Source: Actinomycetota bacterium
GTDB lineage: Bacteria; Actinomycetota; Actinomycetes; Streptosporangiales; Streptosporangiaceae
Reading direction: 5' to 3'
Length of the DNA stretch: 12,483 nt
NCBI GenBank assembly: GCA_003168295.1
Contig: PMST01000334.1
Coordinates: 1 to 12,483 of the forward strand
The notes below the pieces were generated by a model. That model saw only the letters and a list, made by a program, of their open reading frames with translations, ran no database searches and was not told the origin of the DNA. A program made the translations under genes and the position numbers. Position 1 is the stretch's first letter; every line of letters begins with the position of its first letter. Shown here in pieces: positions 1 through 7,238 of the stretch.

Positions 1-1423
1 CCGGGCTGGTGTCGGCGAACCGCCCGTCGGTCACGTCGATGACCACACGGTCCGTCAGCGAGTCGGTCTCGGCCGCCAGGGCCACCCGGGCGATCCGGAT
101 CCGGCCCAGCGGCCTGAGCTCGGGTGAGGACCAGGCGAGCCAGGCCGAGTCCGGCGACCAGCTCAATCCGGTCACCGGCCCGTCACCGGACGCCGCCAGC
201 TCACTGACCTGTCCCGACGTCACGTCGACGAGCAGCAGCCGGCCGTCGTGCGTCGCCGCCGCGGCCATCGCCCCGTCCGGGGAGGCCGCCAGCTGCGTGA
301 CATGACCGAGAAGGCCTTCGGCCAGCGATGAGGTCCCGGGCTCACCCGTCACGGACCCGATCTGCAGCGCGTCGGCACCAGCGGCGTCGGTGACCCACGC
401 CACCTGGCCGGTCTCCCCGAGCACCCGCGGCAGCCGGCCCCGGACCTGCGGATCGACGAGCAGCGCGCGGGCCGGTCCGTCCTTGTGGGTCAGCCAGTGC
501 ACCGTGCCCCGGACCTCGACCACGCTGGCCTGACCGGTCCGGTCGCAGTCGAGATCGCCCAGATGATCCTGGGCCGAGATCAGCCTCGGCGCCCGGGCCG
601 CGGCGGGTGAACCCAGCGAGATATCCATCCGGTGTGGCTCAGCGGCGTCCGGGCCGTCCAGCATCCAGATGTCCCCGGCCAGGTGGTAGACGATGCGCTG
701 CCCGTCGGTGGCCGGGTTCCTGGCGTACATGCCGTCGTGATCGGTGTGCCGCCGCACCCCGGTACCGTCAAGCGCACAGGAATAGATGTTGCCGGTGCCC
801 TCGTGATCAGAAAGGAAGAACAGCCGGCCGCCGATCAGCATCGGGCTGGCGAGCTGGCCTTCGGCGTCCGCCAGGACGCGAGTGAACAGGGGATCGGCCG
901 GGGTCGCGGTCCACAGCTTGCCGACCCGGCCGCCGCGGTAGCGCTTCCAGAACGCAGGCTCGCCGGCCACGCTTCCGGTGAGCAGGGCGGTGCCCGACTC
1001 CTCGACGGCCAGGTCGTTGACCGGGCCGAACGGCAGCAGGCGGGGCGGCGCGTCGCCGAGGCCAGGGACCGCGTAGGCCCGCCGGTACTTCATGGCCGGC
1101 TGGCCGGCTGAGGTGATGGCCAGGACCTCGCCCGCGGCGGTCCACCCGGTGACCCTGGTCTGCGGATCACCCCAGTAGGTGAGCCTGGTCGCCTGGCTGC
1201 CTTCGGCGTCGGCCGCGTAGACCTCGGGGTTGCCATCCCGCCAGCTGGTCCAGGCGACCCGGGTCCCGTCGCGGGAGAACCGCGGGTAGCTCACCGGTAC
1301 GTCGTCGGCGGACAGGCGCCACGCGTGACCGCCCGCGGCCGGACCGAGCCAGACATCATCTCCGGCGACGAAGGTGATCAGGTCGCCGTGAACGTGCGGG
1401 TAACGCAGGTATCCGGATGACAT
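1..1423 (-). CDS. Tricorn-like protease, second tandem copy (N-terminal part only, runs off left edge)
   Basis: This frame is open from its start to the window edge (about 474 codons, each checked for stops) and begins MSSGYLRYPHVHGD. It aligns with the N-terminal beta-propeller region of the neighbouring 1134-aa tricorn homologue at a constant nucleotide offset of 3392 over most of its length. Shared stretches include YWGD, FWKRYRGG/YWKRYRGG, LASPMLIGGRLFFLSD and HTDHDGMYARNPATDG. The catalytic C1, PDZ and C2 domains would lie beyond the window, so activity cannot be judged. The ATG overlaps the previous gene's TGA (TGATG), suggesting translational coupling. An in-frame GTG one codon earlier (1424-1426, overlap GTGA) lies 6 nt after an AGGG and aligns with a GTG at 4818 in the other copy, so GTG may be the real start. 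Family assignment is firm; whether the full copy is intact is unknown. Confidence 0.9.
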   Translation of the reverse strand, partial: MSSGYLRYPHVHGDLITFVAGDDVWLGPAAGGHAWRLSADDVPVSYPRFSRDGTRVAWTSWRDGNPEVYAADAEGSQATRLTYWGDPQTRVTGWTAAGEVLAITSAGQPAMKYRRAYAVPGLGDAPPRLLPFGPVNDLAVEESGTALLTGSVAGEPAFWKRYRGGRVGKLWTATPADPLFTRVLADAEGQLASPMLIGGRLFFLSDHEGTGNIYSCALDGTGVRRHTDHDGMYARNPATDGQRIVYHLAGDIWMLDGPDAAEPHRMDISLGSPAAARAPRLISAQDHLGDLDCDRTGQASVVEVRGTVHWLTHKDGPARALLVDPQVRGRLPRVLGETGQVAWVTDAAGADALQIGSVTGEPGTSSLAEGLLGHVTQLAASPDGAMAAAATHDGRLLLVDVTSGQVSELAASGDGPVTGLSWSPDSAWLAWSSPELRPLGRIRIARVALAAETDSLTDRVVIDVTDGRFADTSP

Positions 1424-4400
1424 CACGCGGCGCCCTGAGACCCTCGAGATCCACTGGCCTCATGAGGTTCCCCGGGGTTTCGGGGTTTCCCGGGCTGTCG
1501 GGGTTTTCGGGGCGGCAGCTGCGGGCGCGCCTTGACCGGGCCGGTCGACGGGTCGGGCGGCACCGAGGGCGGCTGCTTCTCCAGTGCCTCGAGCGCCAAG
1601 TGCACCGCCATCTCCAGCTGCGGGTCCCGGCCCGCGCCCCAGTCGTCCGGGGTGATCAGCACCTCCACGTCCGGGTCGACACCGTAGTTCTCCACGTCCC
1701 AGCCGTACTGCTCGAACCAGAACGCGAACTTGGGCACGGTCATGTGCGTGCCGTCGACCAGCTCGTAGCCGGGTATGCCCTCGATGCCGATCACGCCGCC
1801 CCAGGTGCGGGTGCCGACCACCGGGCCCAGGCCGAGCAGCTTGATCGCCGCCGTGACGATGTCACCGTCGGACCCGGCGAACTCGTCCGCCACCGTGACG
1901 AACGGACCACGCCGCCCGTCCTCCGGGTACGGCACCGGCCGCATCCCGCGGACGGTGTCCCAGCCGATGACGTGCCGGGCCAGCTTCTCGACGACGAGCT
2001 GCGAGATGTGCCCGCCGCCGTTGCCGCGGACGTCCATGACCAGGGCGTCGAAGCGCATCTCGGTCCGCAGGTCGCGGTGGAAATCCGCCCAGCCCTCGCC
2101 GACCATGTTCGGGATGTGCAGATAACCCAGGCGCCCCTCGCCGAGTTCACGCACCAGCTGGCGCCGCCCGGCCACCCAGTCCTGGTACCGCAGCCGCCGC
2201 TCATCACGCAGCGGCACGACTACGACCTGACGCAAGGGGGGGTTCCCCCCCGAGGGGGGCCCGGGGGGTACGGGGGTCCGGGCAGCCCTCTCGTGAGCAG
2301 GGGGGGTCTGGGGGGGATCGTCCCCCCGAGGCAGCACAGTTAGTTCGACCGGCTTGCCGACGGTTCCGGCCAGCAGCGGCCGGGGGCCGTGCATCGGGTC
2401 GAGCGGGCGCCCGTCGACCGCGACCAGCTCGTCGCCGGGACGCACCACCACGCCGGGAGCCGCCAACGGCGAGCGCGCTCGCGGGTCGGACGACTCACCG
2501 GGCAGCACCCGGTCCACCACCCAGCGGCCGGAGTCGTCACGGGAGATGTCGGCGCCGAGCAGCCCGACGGCCGTGGCACCTGGATCGGAGCTAGAGAAGT
2601 CCTGGCCGGCGTTGAAGATGTAGGAGTGCGACGTGCCGAGCTCGGCGACCACCTCCCACATCAGGTCGGTGAAATCGTCCGCGCCCCGGATCAGGTCAAG
2701 CAGCGGCCGGTACGCGTCGAGCACCCCGTCCCAGTCCACCCCGGACATCTCCGGGTTCCAGAAGTCCCGGCGCATCTGTTGGCCCGCCTCGGCGTAGGCA
2801 TGCCGCCACAGCGCGTCCGGATCGGCCAGGAACCTCGCCCGGGACAGGTCCACGGTGACCGTCTCGGCCGAGCCGTGATCCTCCTTCTGCTCCGAGGGCA
2901 GCACCTGCAGGTCCTCGCCGTCCTTGACCACGAGCCGGGTTCCGTCCCCGCTGACGTCGAACCAGTCCAGCTCGGCGACCAGCTCGGTGACTTCACGTTT
3001 GGCTAGGTCGAACCGTTCCAGGGCCGGGCGCGGCGCCTCGTCGTCGGCGTGCGCGAGGCCCTCGCCGAGGACGCCGGACACCGGCTCGCGCAGCCAGGCC
3101 AGGCCGCCCTTGACCGCTTGCAGCCCGGAGTACCTGGCTTCGGCCACGGGAACGCCGGCCACCCGGCCGGGTAGGCCTTCCGCGTCGACTGATACCACGT
3201 CCCGTTCGGGAGAATCGGCTTTATCGTCCTCGGTGTCGGGCGGATCCCAGGGACGGCCACCTGGCAGCGGGCCAAACGGGGACGGGGTCTGCGCGGCGAG
3301 CGGCACCAGGTAGGGGCGGGCGCCGAACGGGAACGACAGGTCGAAGGTCTGCGCGTCGTAGACCGGGTCGAAGCTGCGACGGGAGATGAACGCGAGGTAG
3401 AGGCCGTCGTGAGTGAACACCGGGTCGGTGTCGGCGAACCGGCCGTCGGTCACGTCGATAACCTCGCGGTCGGCGATCCGCGCCATCCGGATGCGCCGCA
3501 GCGGCTGCGGGCCGGGCTGGGACCAGGCGAGCCAGGCCGAGTCCGGTGACCAGCTCAGTCCGTCGACGGGCCCGTCGTCCGCGGCGGCCAGCTCGCTGAC
3601 CTGTCCCGAAGCGACGTCCACGACCCGCAGGGCGCCGTCATGGGCCGCGGCCGCGACCGTCGCCCCGTCCGGGGAAGCAGCCAGGTTCCGCACATGACCG
3701 AGAAGACCTTCGGCCAGCGGAACGGGCCGTGGCTCACCGGCCACCGACCCGATCTCCAGCGCGTCGGTGCCGGACGCGTCGGTGACCCACACCACGCGGC
3801 CGGTCTCGCCGAGCACTCGCGGGAGCCGGCCGCGGGCCCGGGGGTTGACGAACAGCGCCGGCGCCGGGCCGTCCCGGTGCGTCAGCCAGTGCACCGTACC
3901 CCGCACCTCGACCACGCTGGCCTGACCGGTCCGGTCGCAGTCGAGATCGCCCAGATGGTCCTCGGCCGTGATGAGCTTCGGCGTCCGGGCGGGGGCCGGG
4001 GAACCGAGCCTCAGCTCGAGCCGGCGCGGCGCGGCGGCGTCGGGGCCGTCGAGGATCCAGATGTCCCCGGCCACGTGGTAGACGATGCGCTGCCCGTCGG
4101 TGGCCGGGTTCCTGGCGTACATGCCGTCGTGATCGGTGTGGCGGCTGATGTCGGTGCCGTCCAGCTCGCACGAATAAATGTTGCCGGTGCCCTCGAAATC
4201 GGACAGGAAGAACAACCGGCCGCCGATCAGCATCGGGCTGGCGAGCTGGCCGTCGAGTTCGGCCAGGACGCGCGTGAAGAGGGGATCGGCGGGGCTGGCG
4301 GTCCACAGCTTGCCCCTGGTCCCGCCGCGGTAGCGCTTCCAGTACGCGAGTTCGTTGTTCATCCGGCCGGTGAGCAGGGCGGTGGCGCCGCTGTCGGCGA

Positions 4401-4827
4401 TCGCGAGGTCGCCGACCGGGCCGAACGGCAGCCGCCGCGGCGGCGCGCCCTGCACCGGGACCGCGTACGCCCAGGTGAGATACGTTTCCGGCTCGGCGGT
4501 GGCGCTGACGGCGAGAACCTCGCCGTCCCGCGTCCAGCCGGTCACCCGGGTCCTGTTGTCGCCCCAGTAGGTGAGCCGGCTCACGGCGTTGCCCTCGGGG
4601 TCGGCCAGGTAGACCTCGGAGTTGCCGTCTCGCCAGCCGGTCCAGGCGATCGCGGACCCGTCCGGGGAGAATCGCGGGTAGCTCACCTGAGCACTGTCAG
4701 CGGATAGCTTCCAGGCCCTGCCGCCGTCGGCGGGGGCGAGCCAGACGTCGTCTTCGGCTACAAAGGCGAGTAGATCACCGTGAATGTGCGGGTAGCGCAA
4801 ATATCCAGATGAAGTCACGCCGTTCAT
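1423..4827 (-). CDS. Tricorn protease homologue (peptidase family S41), cytosolic
   Basis: Tricorn enzymes trim oligopeptides released by the proteasome into very short peptides, acting in the cytoplasm as large multimers. The 1134-aa protein shows the family order: propeller repeats at about residues 5-300 and 310-660 (SPDG/SPDS and HDG blade motifs), C1 at about 670-745 with GTSHSY carrying the expected catalytic His734, PDZ at about 750-870, and the C2 catalytic core at about 870-1085. In C2, DVRGNGGGHISQLVVEKL places the nucleophile Ser942. DEFAGSDGDI and TRTWGGVIGI are also family signatures; I did not assign the catalytic Glu. There is no signal peptide. Two oddities are a Pro/Gly-rich insert of about 33 residues in PDZ (about 834-866) and a Pro-rich tail (about 1086-1134). 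The ATG lies 8 nt after the upstream stop with no clear SD. The GTG at 4818 is an alternative start, supported by alignment to the tandem copy. Confidence 0.95.
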   Translation of the reverse strand: MNGVTSSGYLRYPHIHGDLLAFVAEDDVWLAPADGGRAWKLSADSAQVSYPRFSPDGSAIAWTGWRDGNSEVYLADPEGNAVSRLTYWGDNRTRVTGWTRDGEVLAVSATAEPETYLTWAYAVPVQGAPPRRLPFGPVGDLAIADSGATALLTGRMNNELAYWKRYRGGTRGKLWTASPADPLFTRVLAELDGQLASPMLIGGRLFFLSDFEGTGNIYSCELDGTDISRHTDHDGMYARNPATDGQRIVYHVAGDIWILDGPDAAAPRRLELRLGSPAPARTPKLITAEDHLGDLDCDRTGQASVVEVRGTVHWLTHRDGPAPALFVNPRARGRLPRVLGETGRVVWVTDASGTDALEIGSVAGEPRPVPLAEGLLGHVRNLAASPDGATVAAAAHDGALRVVDVASGQVSELAAADDGPVDGLSWSPDSAWLAWSQPGPQPLRRIRMARIADREVIDVTDGRFADTDPVFTHDGLYLAFISRRSFDPVYDAQTFDLSFPFGARPYLVPLAAQTPSPFGPLPGGRPWDPPDTEDDKADSPERDVVSVDAEGLPGRVAGVPVAEARYSGLQAVKGGLAWLREPVSGVLGEGLAHADDEAPRPALERFDLAKREVTELVAELDWFDVSGDGTRLVVKDGEDLQVLPSEQKEDHGSAETVTVDLSRARFLADPDALWRHAYAEAGQQMRRDFWNPEMSGVDWDGVLDAYRPLLDLIRGADDFTDLMWEVVAELGTSHSYIFNAGQDFSSSDPGATAVGLLGADISRDDSGRWVVDRVLPGESSDPRARSPLAAPGVVVRPGDELVAVDGRPLDPMHGPRPLLAGTVGKPVELTVLPRGDDPPQTPPAHERAARTPVPPGPPSGGNPPLRQVVVVPLRDERRLRYQDWVAGRRQLVRELGEGRLGYLHIPNMVGEGWADFHRDLRTEMRFDALVMDVRGNGGGHISQLVVEKLARHVIGWDTVRGMRPVPYPEDGRRGPFVTVADEFAGSDGDIVTAAIKLLGLGPVVGTRTWGGVIGIEGIPGYELVDGTHMTVPKFAFWFEQYGWDVENYGVDPDVEVLITPDDWGAGRDPQLEMAVHLALEALEKQPPSVPPDPSTGPVKARPQLPPRKPRQPGKPRNPGEPHEASGSRGSQGAA
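1474..1512 (+). other. G-quadruplex-like tract at the tricorn 3' end
   Basis: On the plus strand five G-runs (G4, G4, G3, G4, G4) are separated by loops of 4-6 bases mostly made of T and C, at 1474-1477, 1482-1485, 1492-1494, 1500-1503 and 1509-1512. This fits the usual G3+N1-7 quadruplex pattern. It lies on the template strand of the tricorn gene and encodes the Pro/Arg-rich tail (KPRxPGxP-like repeats). Structure formation is an inference. Confidence 0.5.
2230..2336. repeat. GC-palindromic insert within the tricorn PDZ coding region
   Basis: About 100 bp of homopolymer-rich sequence contains two strong inverted repeats. One is G7-TT-C7 at 2236-2251. The other is GGGGGGA-TCG-TCCCCCC at 2311-2327. 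Between them are further G5-G7 runs and a CTC-TCGT-GAG hairpin at 2288-2297. It is read in frame as a Pro/Gly-rich segment between ELTVLP and RQVVVVPL, where family members, as I remember them, have only a short linker. It looks like a small palindromic element or slippage-expanded segment inserted without breaking the frame. No second copy is present in this window. Confidence 0.6.
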
Positions 4828-4835
4828 CTTATGGT

Positions 4836-5264
4836 CTAGAGCCAGCCCCGTTCTGAGGCGATACGCAGCGCCTCGGCGCGGTTGCGGGCCCCGGTCTTGC
4901 CGATGCAGGCGGACAGGTAATTACGCACCGTTCCCTCGGACAGATAGAGCTGTCCGGCTATTTCCGCGATTGTCCGGCCATCCGCAGACGCCTCGAGTAC
5001 GCCGCGTTCACGCGGGGTGAGCGGGTTGAGGCCATCGGCCAGCGCCGCCGCGGCCAGGTCCGGGTCGATAACTTTCTCCCCGGCCAGGACGCGGCGGATG
5101 GTCTGGGTGAGCTTGTCGGCGGGAGAATCCTTGACCAGGAAGGCGGACACGCCGGATTCCATCGCGCGGCGCAGGAAGGTCCGCTTCAGTTCGGCCGCGG
5201 CGGACAGGTGCCCGGCACGTGGCGATCGGTGAGGCCTCTCGTGATCAGGGGCGACCTGGGCCAC
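4836..5264 (-). pseudogene. Truncated NarL/DesR-type response regulator (receiver domain mostly lost)
   Basis: Recognisable homology starts near position 5190 (KRTFLRRAMESG) and runs to the stop, about 118 of the roughly 200 residues usual for DesR/LiaR-type regulators. It comprises the end of the receiver domain (FLVKDSPADKLTQTIRRVLAG, with the conserved Lys) and a full LuxR-type HTH (LTPRERGVLEASADGRTIAEIAGQLYLSEGTVRNYL, split across two helices). The N-terminal 85-90 residues with the phospho-accepting Asp are missing. The upstream frame (MAQVAPDHERPH...) resembles nothing in the family. The gene abuts the permease remnant, where a sensor kinase gene would normally sit, so one deletion probably removed the kinase and the receiver start. 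A free LuxR-type HTH might still bind DNA if expressed, but phospho-control is gone. It ends 8 nt before the tricorn gene. Confidence 0.85.
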
Positions 5265-6024
5265 TCCATGCCGTGCGCGTTGTCCCGGGTTTCACTCGCC
5301 GGATGCAGGCCGGGCTCGCTGGCGTGACCGAAGGTGGCCAGCACGGCGAAGATCGCGAACCAGACGACGAGGCCGATTACGTTGACCAGCGCCACGTGGC
5401 CCAGGGCGATGACGTCCGTGCTTATCTTGACAATCTGGTAGGTGGGCGTGAATTCGGCGAACTTCAGCAGGCCACCGCTGAGCGAAAACCACAGGCCGCC
5501 GAAGTTCGAGAAGAAGAAGAACACGACGATGGTGACCGGCTGCACCGAATCCGGATTGAGCTTGTAGCCGACGGCTACCGCCAGCGCCGCGAAGATCAGC
5601 GTGCCGATCCAGATGGCGACCGCGCACGCGACCCACTTCCAGCTCGGCATCTGGACGTGACCGTAAAAGCTGCCGAGCACGAACACGATCAGGATTGACG
5701 GCACCGTGGTCACCATCGAGGTCAGGACCTTGGCCACCACGTAGGCGTGGCCGGAAGGGGGGTGAGCCGCAGTTGCCTGATCCACCCGTCCTTGCGTTCC
5801 TGCGAGATACGGATCGTGTTGTTGTTGAACGCTCCGCTGAGCGTGCCGAACGTGGCCATGCCGACCATGTAGAAGGCGGCGAACGAGACGCCGTCTGCCT
5901 TCGCGTTCGTCTTCCCGAAGATCAGGTAGAACATCACGGGCACGGCGATCGTGAAGATCATGTACCGCTTGTTCCGCCTGAGCCTAGATATTTCGGCCTT
6001 CGTCAGCGCCAGTGTGCCGCCCAT
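5186..6024 (-). pseudogene. ABC-2 type transporter permease, frameshifted
   Basis: The product would be the membrane subunit of a DrrB-like ABC exporter. The start is MGGTLALTKAEISRLRRNKRYM (ATG at 6022-6024), one base after the ATPase stop. The first frame runs through ISQERKDGWIRQLRLTPLP and then goes off frame. The homologous continuation (GHAYVVAKVLTSMVTTVPSI...) is in another frame, consistent with loss of one base near 5750-5757, next to a six-C run on the coding strand. Both frames together give six membrane segments, as expected: near YMIFTIAVPVMFYLIF, FAAFYMVGMATFGTL, PSILIVFVLGSFYG, VACAVAIWIGTLIFAAL, IVVFFFFSNFGGLWF and IGLVVWFAIFAVLATFG. After ATFGH the reading continues for about 45 unrelated residues into the deletion junction and stops at 5186. 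One transmembrane protein cannot be made without frame restoration. Confidence 0.85.
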
Positions 6025-6025
6025 C

Positions 6026-7017
6026 TCAGTTCGTCTCCCCTGCGTGTGCGTTTGCGTTGGTCGCGTCGTCTTCCGCGGTGATGGCGATGAAGGCCTGCTC
6101 CAGGCCGAGGCTGGTGACTTCGATCTCGCGCGGCCCGTAGCCCGCGTCAAGCACCGCGTACAGGCTGGCGTCGGAGTCGCTGGTCTGGATCTGCACCAGG
6201 TCGTGCCTGATCTCGAAGTTCACCAGCCCGGGCAGGCCGAGCAGGAACTGCTCGTCCACCCGGTCCAGCTTGAAGGAGAGCCGCCTGGCTCCGGCCCGCT
6301 GCTTGATCTCGTCCGGGGTGCCGTCCGCGAGCAGCCTGCCCCGGTTGATGACCAGGATCCGGTCCGCGGCCTGGTCAGCCTCTTCCAGGTAGTGGGTGGC
6401 GAAGAGCAGCGTGCGCCCCTCGGCCACTTCTTCCTTCATGCTGGCCCAGAACAGCCGGCGGGTTTCCACGTCCATCGCCGTGGTCGGCTCGTCGAGCACG
6501 ATCAGCTCGGACTGGCCGCAGATGGCCAGCGCGAACCGCACCCGCTGGGTCTGGCCGCCGGATAGCCGGTCCACCCGCTGGTCCGCGAACTGGGCGATGC
6601 CCGCCGCTTGAGCGTGGTCTGCACTGGTTCCGGCTTCGGGTGCAGTTTCGTCATCAGCGTCACAAGCTCGCGCACCGTCACCTCGGGCATCAGCCCGCCC
6701 GACTGCAGCATGGCACCCACCCGGCCGGACTTCACCGCGTGGTAGGGGTCAGAGCCGAACATCTCGATCCGCCCGCTGGTGGGCTTGCGCAGTGCCAGCA
6801 GCATGTCCAGCGAGGTCGACTTGCCCGCGCCGTTCGGGCCCAGCAGGGCGACGGTCTCGCCGTGGCGCAAATCGAGGGTGAGGCCATCAACGGCGTGCAG
6901 GTTTCCGTAATGCTTGGACACGTTCTCGAAGGAGACCACAGGCGCCCCGCCCCGGCGCGTGCCATAACTGGCCGCCGGGCTGAGGGTGGTGGCGTGGCCC
7001 GCCTCGTACTGACCCAT
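6026..7017 (-). pseudogene. ABC transporter ATP-binding protein, frameshifted
   Basis: The product would be the ATPase of a DrrA-like ABC exporter. The start at ATG 7015-7017 follows an SD AGGGGA (7025-7030, 7-nt spacing). The first frame has the Walker A GPNGAGKST (residues 60-68) and a Q-loop region (GAMLQSGGLMPEVTV), then goes off frame after PVQTTLKR. The second frame resumes with GIAQFADQRVDRLSGGQTQRVRF (signature), LIVLDEPTTAMD (Walker B) and ATHYLEEAD (H-loop), plus a normal C-terminus. The break maps to about 6598-6606 and is explained by loss of one G (AAGCGGCGGGC where AAGCGGGCGGGC would keep frame). All motifs are otherwise well preserved, so the damage looks recent; a sequencing error is possible. 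Its stop is one base before the permease start, showing the original operon. Confidence 0.88.
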
Positions 7018-7024
7018 TTTAAAA

Positions 7025-7030
7025 TCCCCT
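7025..7030 (-). promoter_or_regulatory. Ribosome binding site of the ABC ATPase
   Basis: AGGGGA on the minus strand, 7 nt before ATG 7015-7017, followed by an A/T-rich TTTTAAA spacer. It picks this start over the longer upstream frame, whose N-terminal residues look non-coding. Confidence 0.7.
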
Positions 7031-7154
7031 GTCTGAAGGTTTCGCGGGGCTCTTCGGGGGTTTTGGGGATGGTGTCTCCGGCCCCGAACCGCCCGCACGC
7101 CAATACCACCACCGGGCTGTCCTGAGCAGTAGTGCCGTCCATCCGGAACCAGGC

Positions 7155-7168
7155 ATGACATGCGTCAT
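7155..7168. promoter_or_regulatory. Dyad ATGAC-N4-GTCAT upstream of the ABC operon
   Basis: Five-base arms ATGAC and GTCAT are separated by four bases, about 140 bp upstream of the ATPase start, in the gap after the GGT gene. LuxR/NarL-type regulators commonly bind such short inverted repeats, and the operon once carried its own regulator of this type. It may be the autoregulatory operator; this is inference from position and symmetry. Confidence 0.35.
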
Positions 7169-7218
7169 CCCCGGCCCGGTGACATGGCGGGCTTTCTGGG
7201 TAGGTGAGCTGGCGGTTT

Positions 7219-7234
7219 GGGCGGTTTAACGCCC
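7219..7234 (-). terminator. Possible hairpin after the GGT gene
   Basis: GGGCG (7219-7223) pairs with CGCCC (7230-7234) around a 6-base A/T-rich loop, starting 5 bases past the GGT stop on the minus strand. There is no U-run, as is common in high-GC actinomycetes. The remaining 7018-7238 spacer (about 220 bp) holds the ABC SD, a G-rich patch at 7046-7068 and the dyad at 7155-7168, and no gene that I can support. Confidence 0.3.
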
Positions 7235-7238
7235 GGAG

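Noticed and set aside
2230..2336. Intrinsic terminator inside the tricorn gene
   Set aside because: The hairpins lack a U-run and the coding frame continues intact through conserved C2 sequence, so a terminator role is unlikely.
1417..2343. Plus-strand open frame (308 codons) over the tricorn C-terminus
   Set aside because: Composition is that of an antisense shadow and it crosses the palindromic insert; no family match.
3640..4707. Plus-strand open frame (355 codons) opposite the tricorn gene
   Set aside because: Shadow of the tricorn propeller region; similar shadow frames recur opposite the tandem copy, as expected from mirrored codon structure.
4836..5264. A genuine short stand-alone LuxR-type regulator
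   Set aside because: The first 25 residues look non-coding and the homology begins mid-receiver next to a permease remnant; truncation explains it better.
6590..6610. Programmed -1 frameshifting in the ATPase
   Set aside because: No slippery heptamer or downstream pseudoknot is evident, ABC ATPases are not known to use this, and neighbouring genes carry independent lesions.
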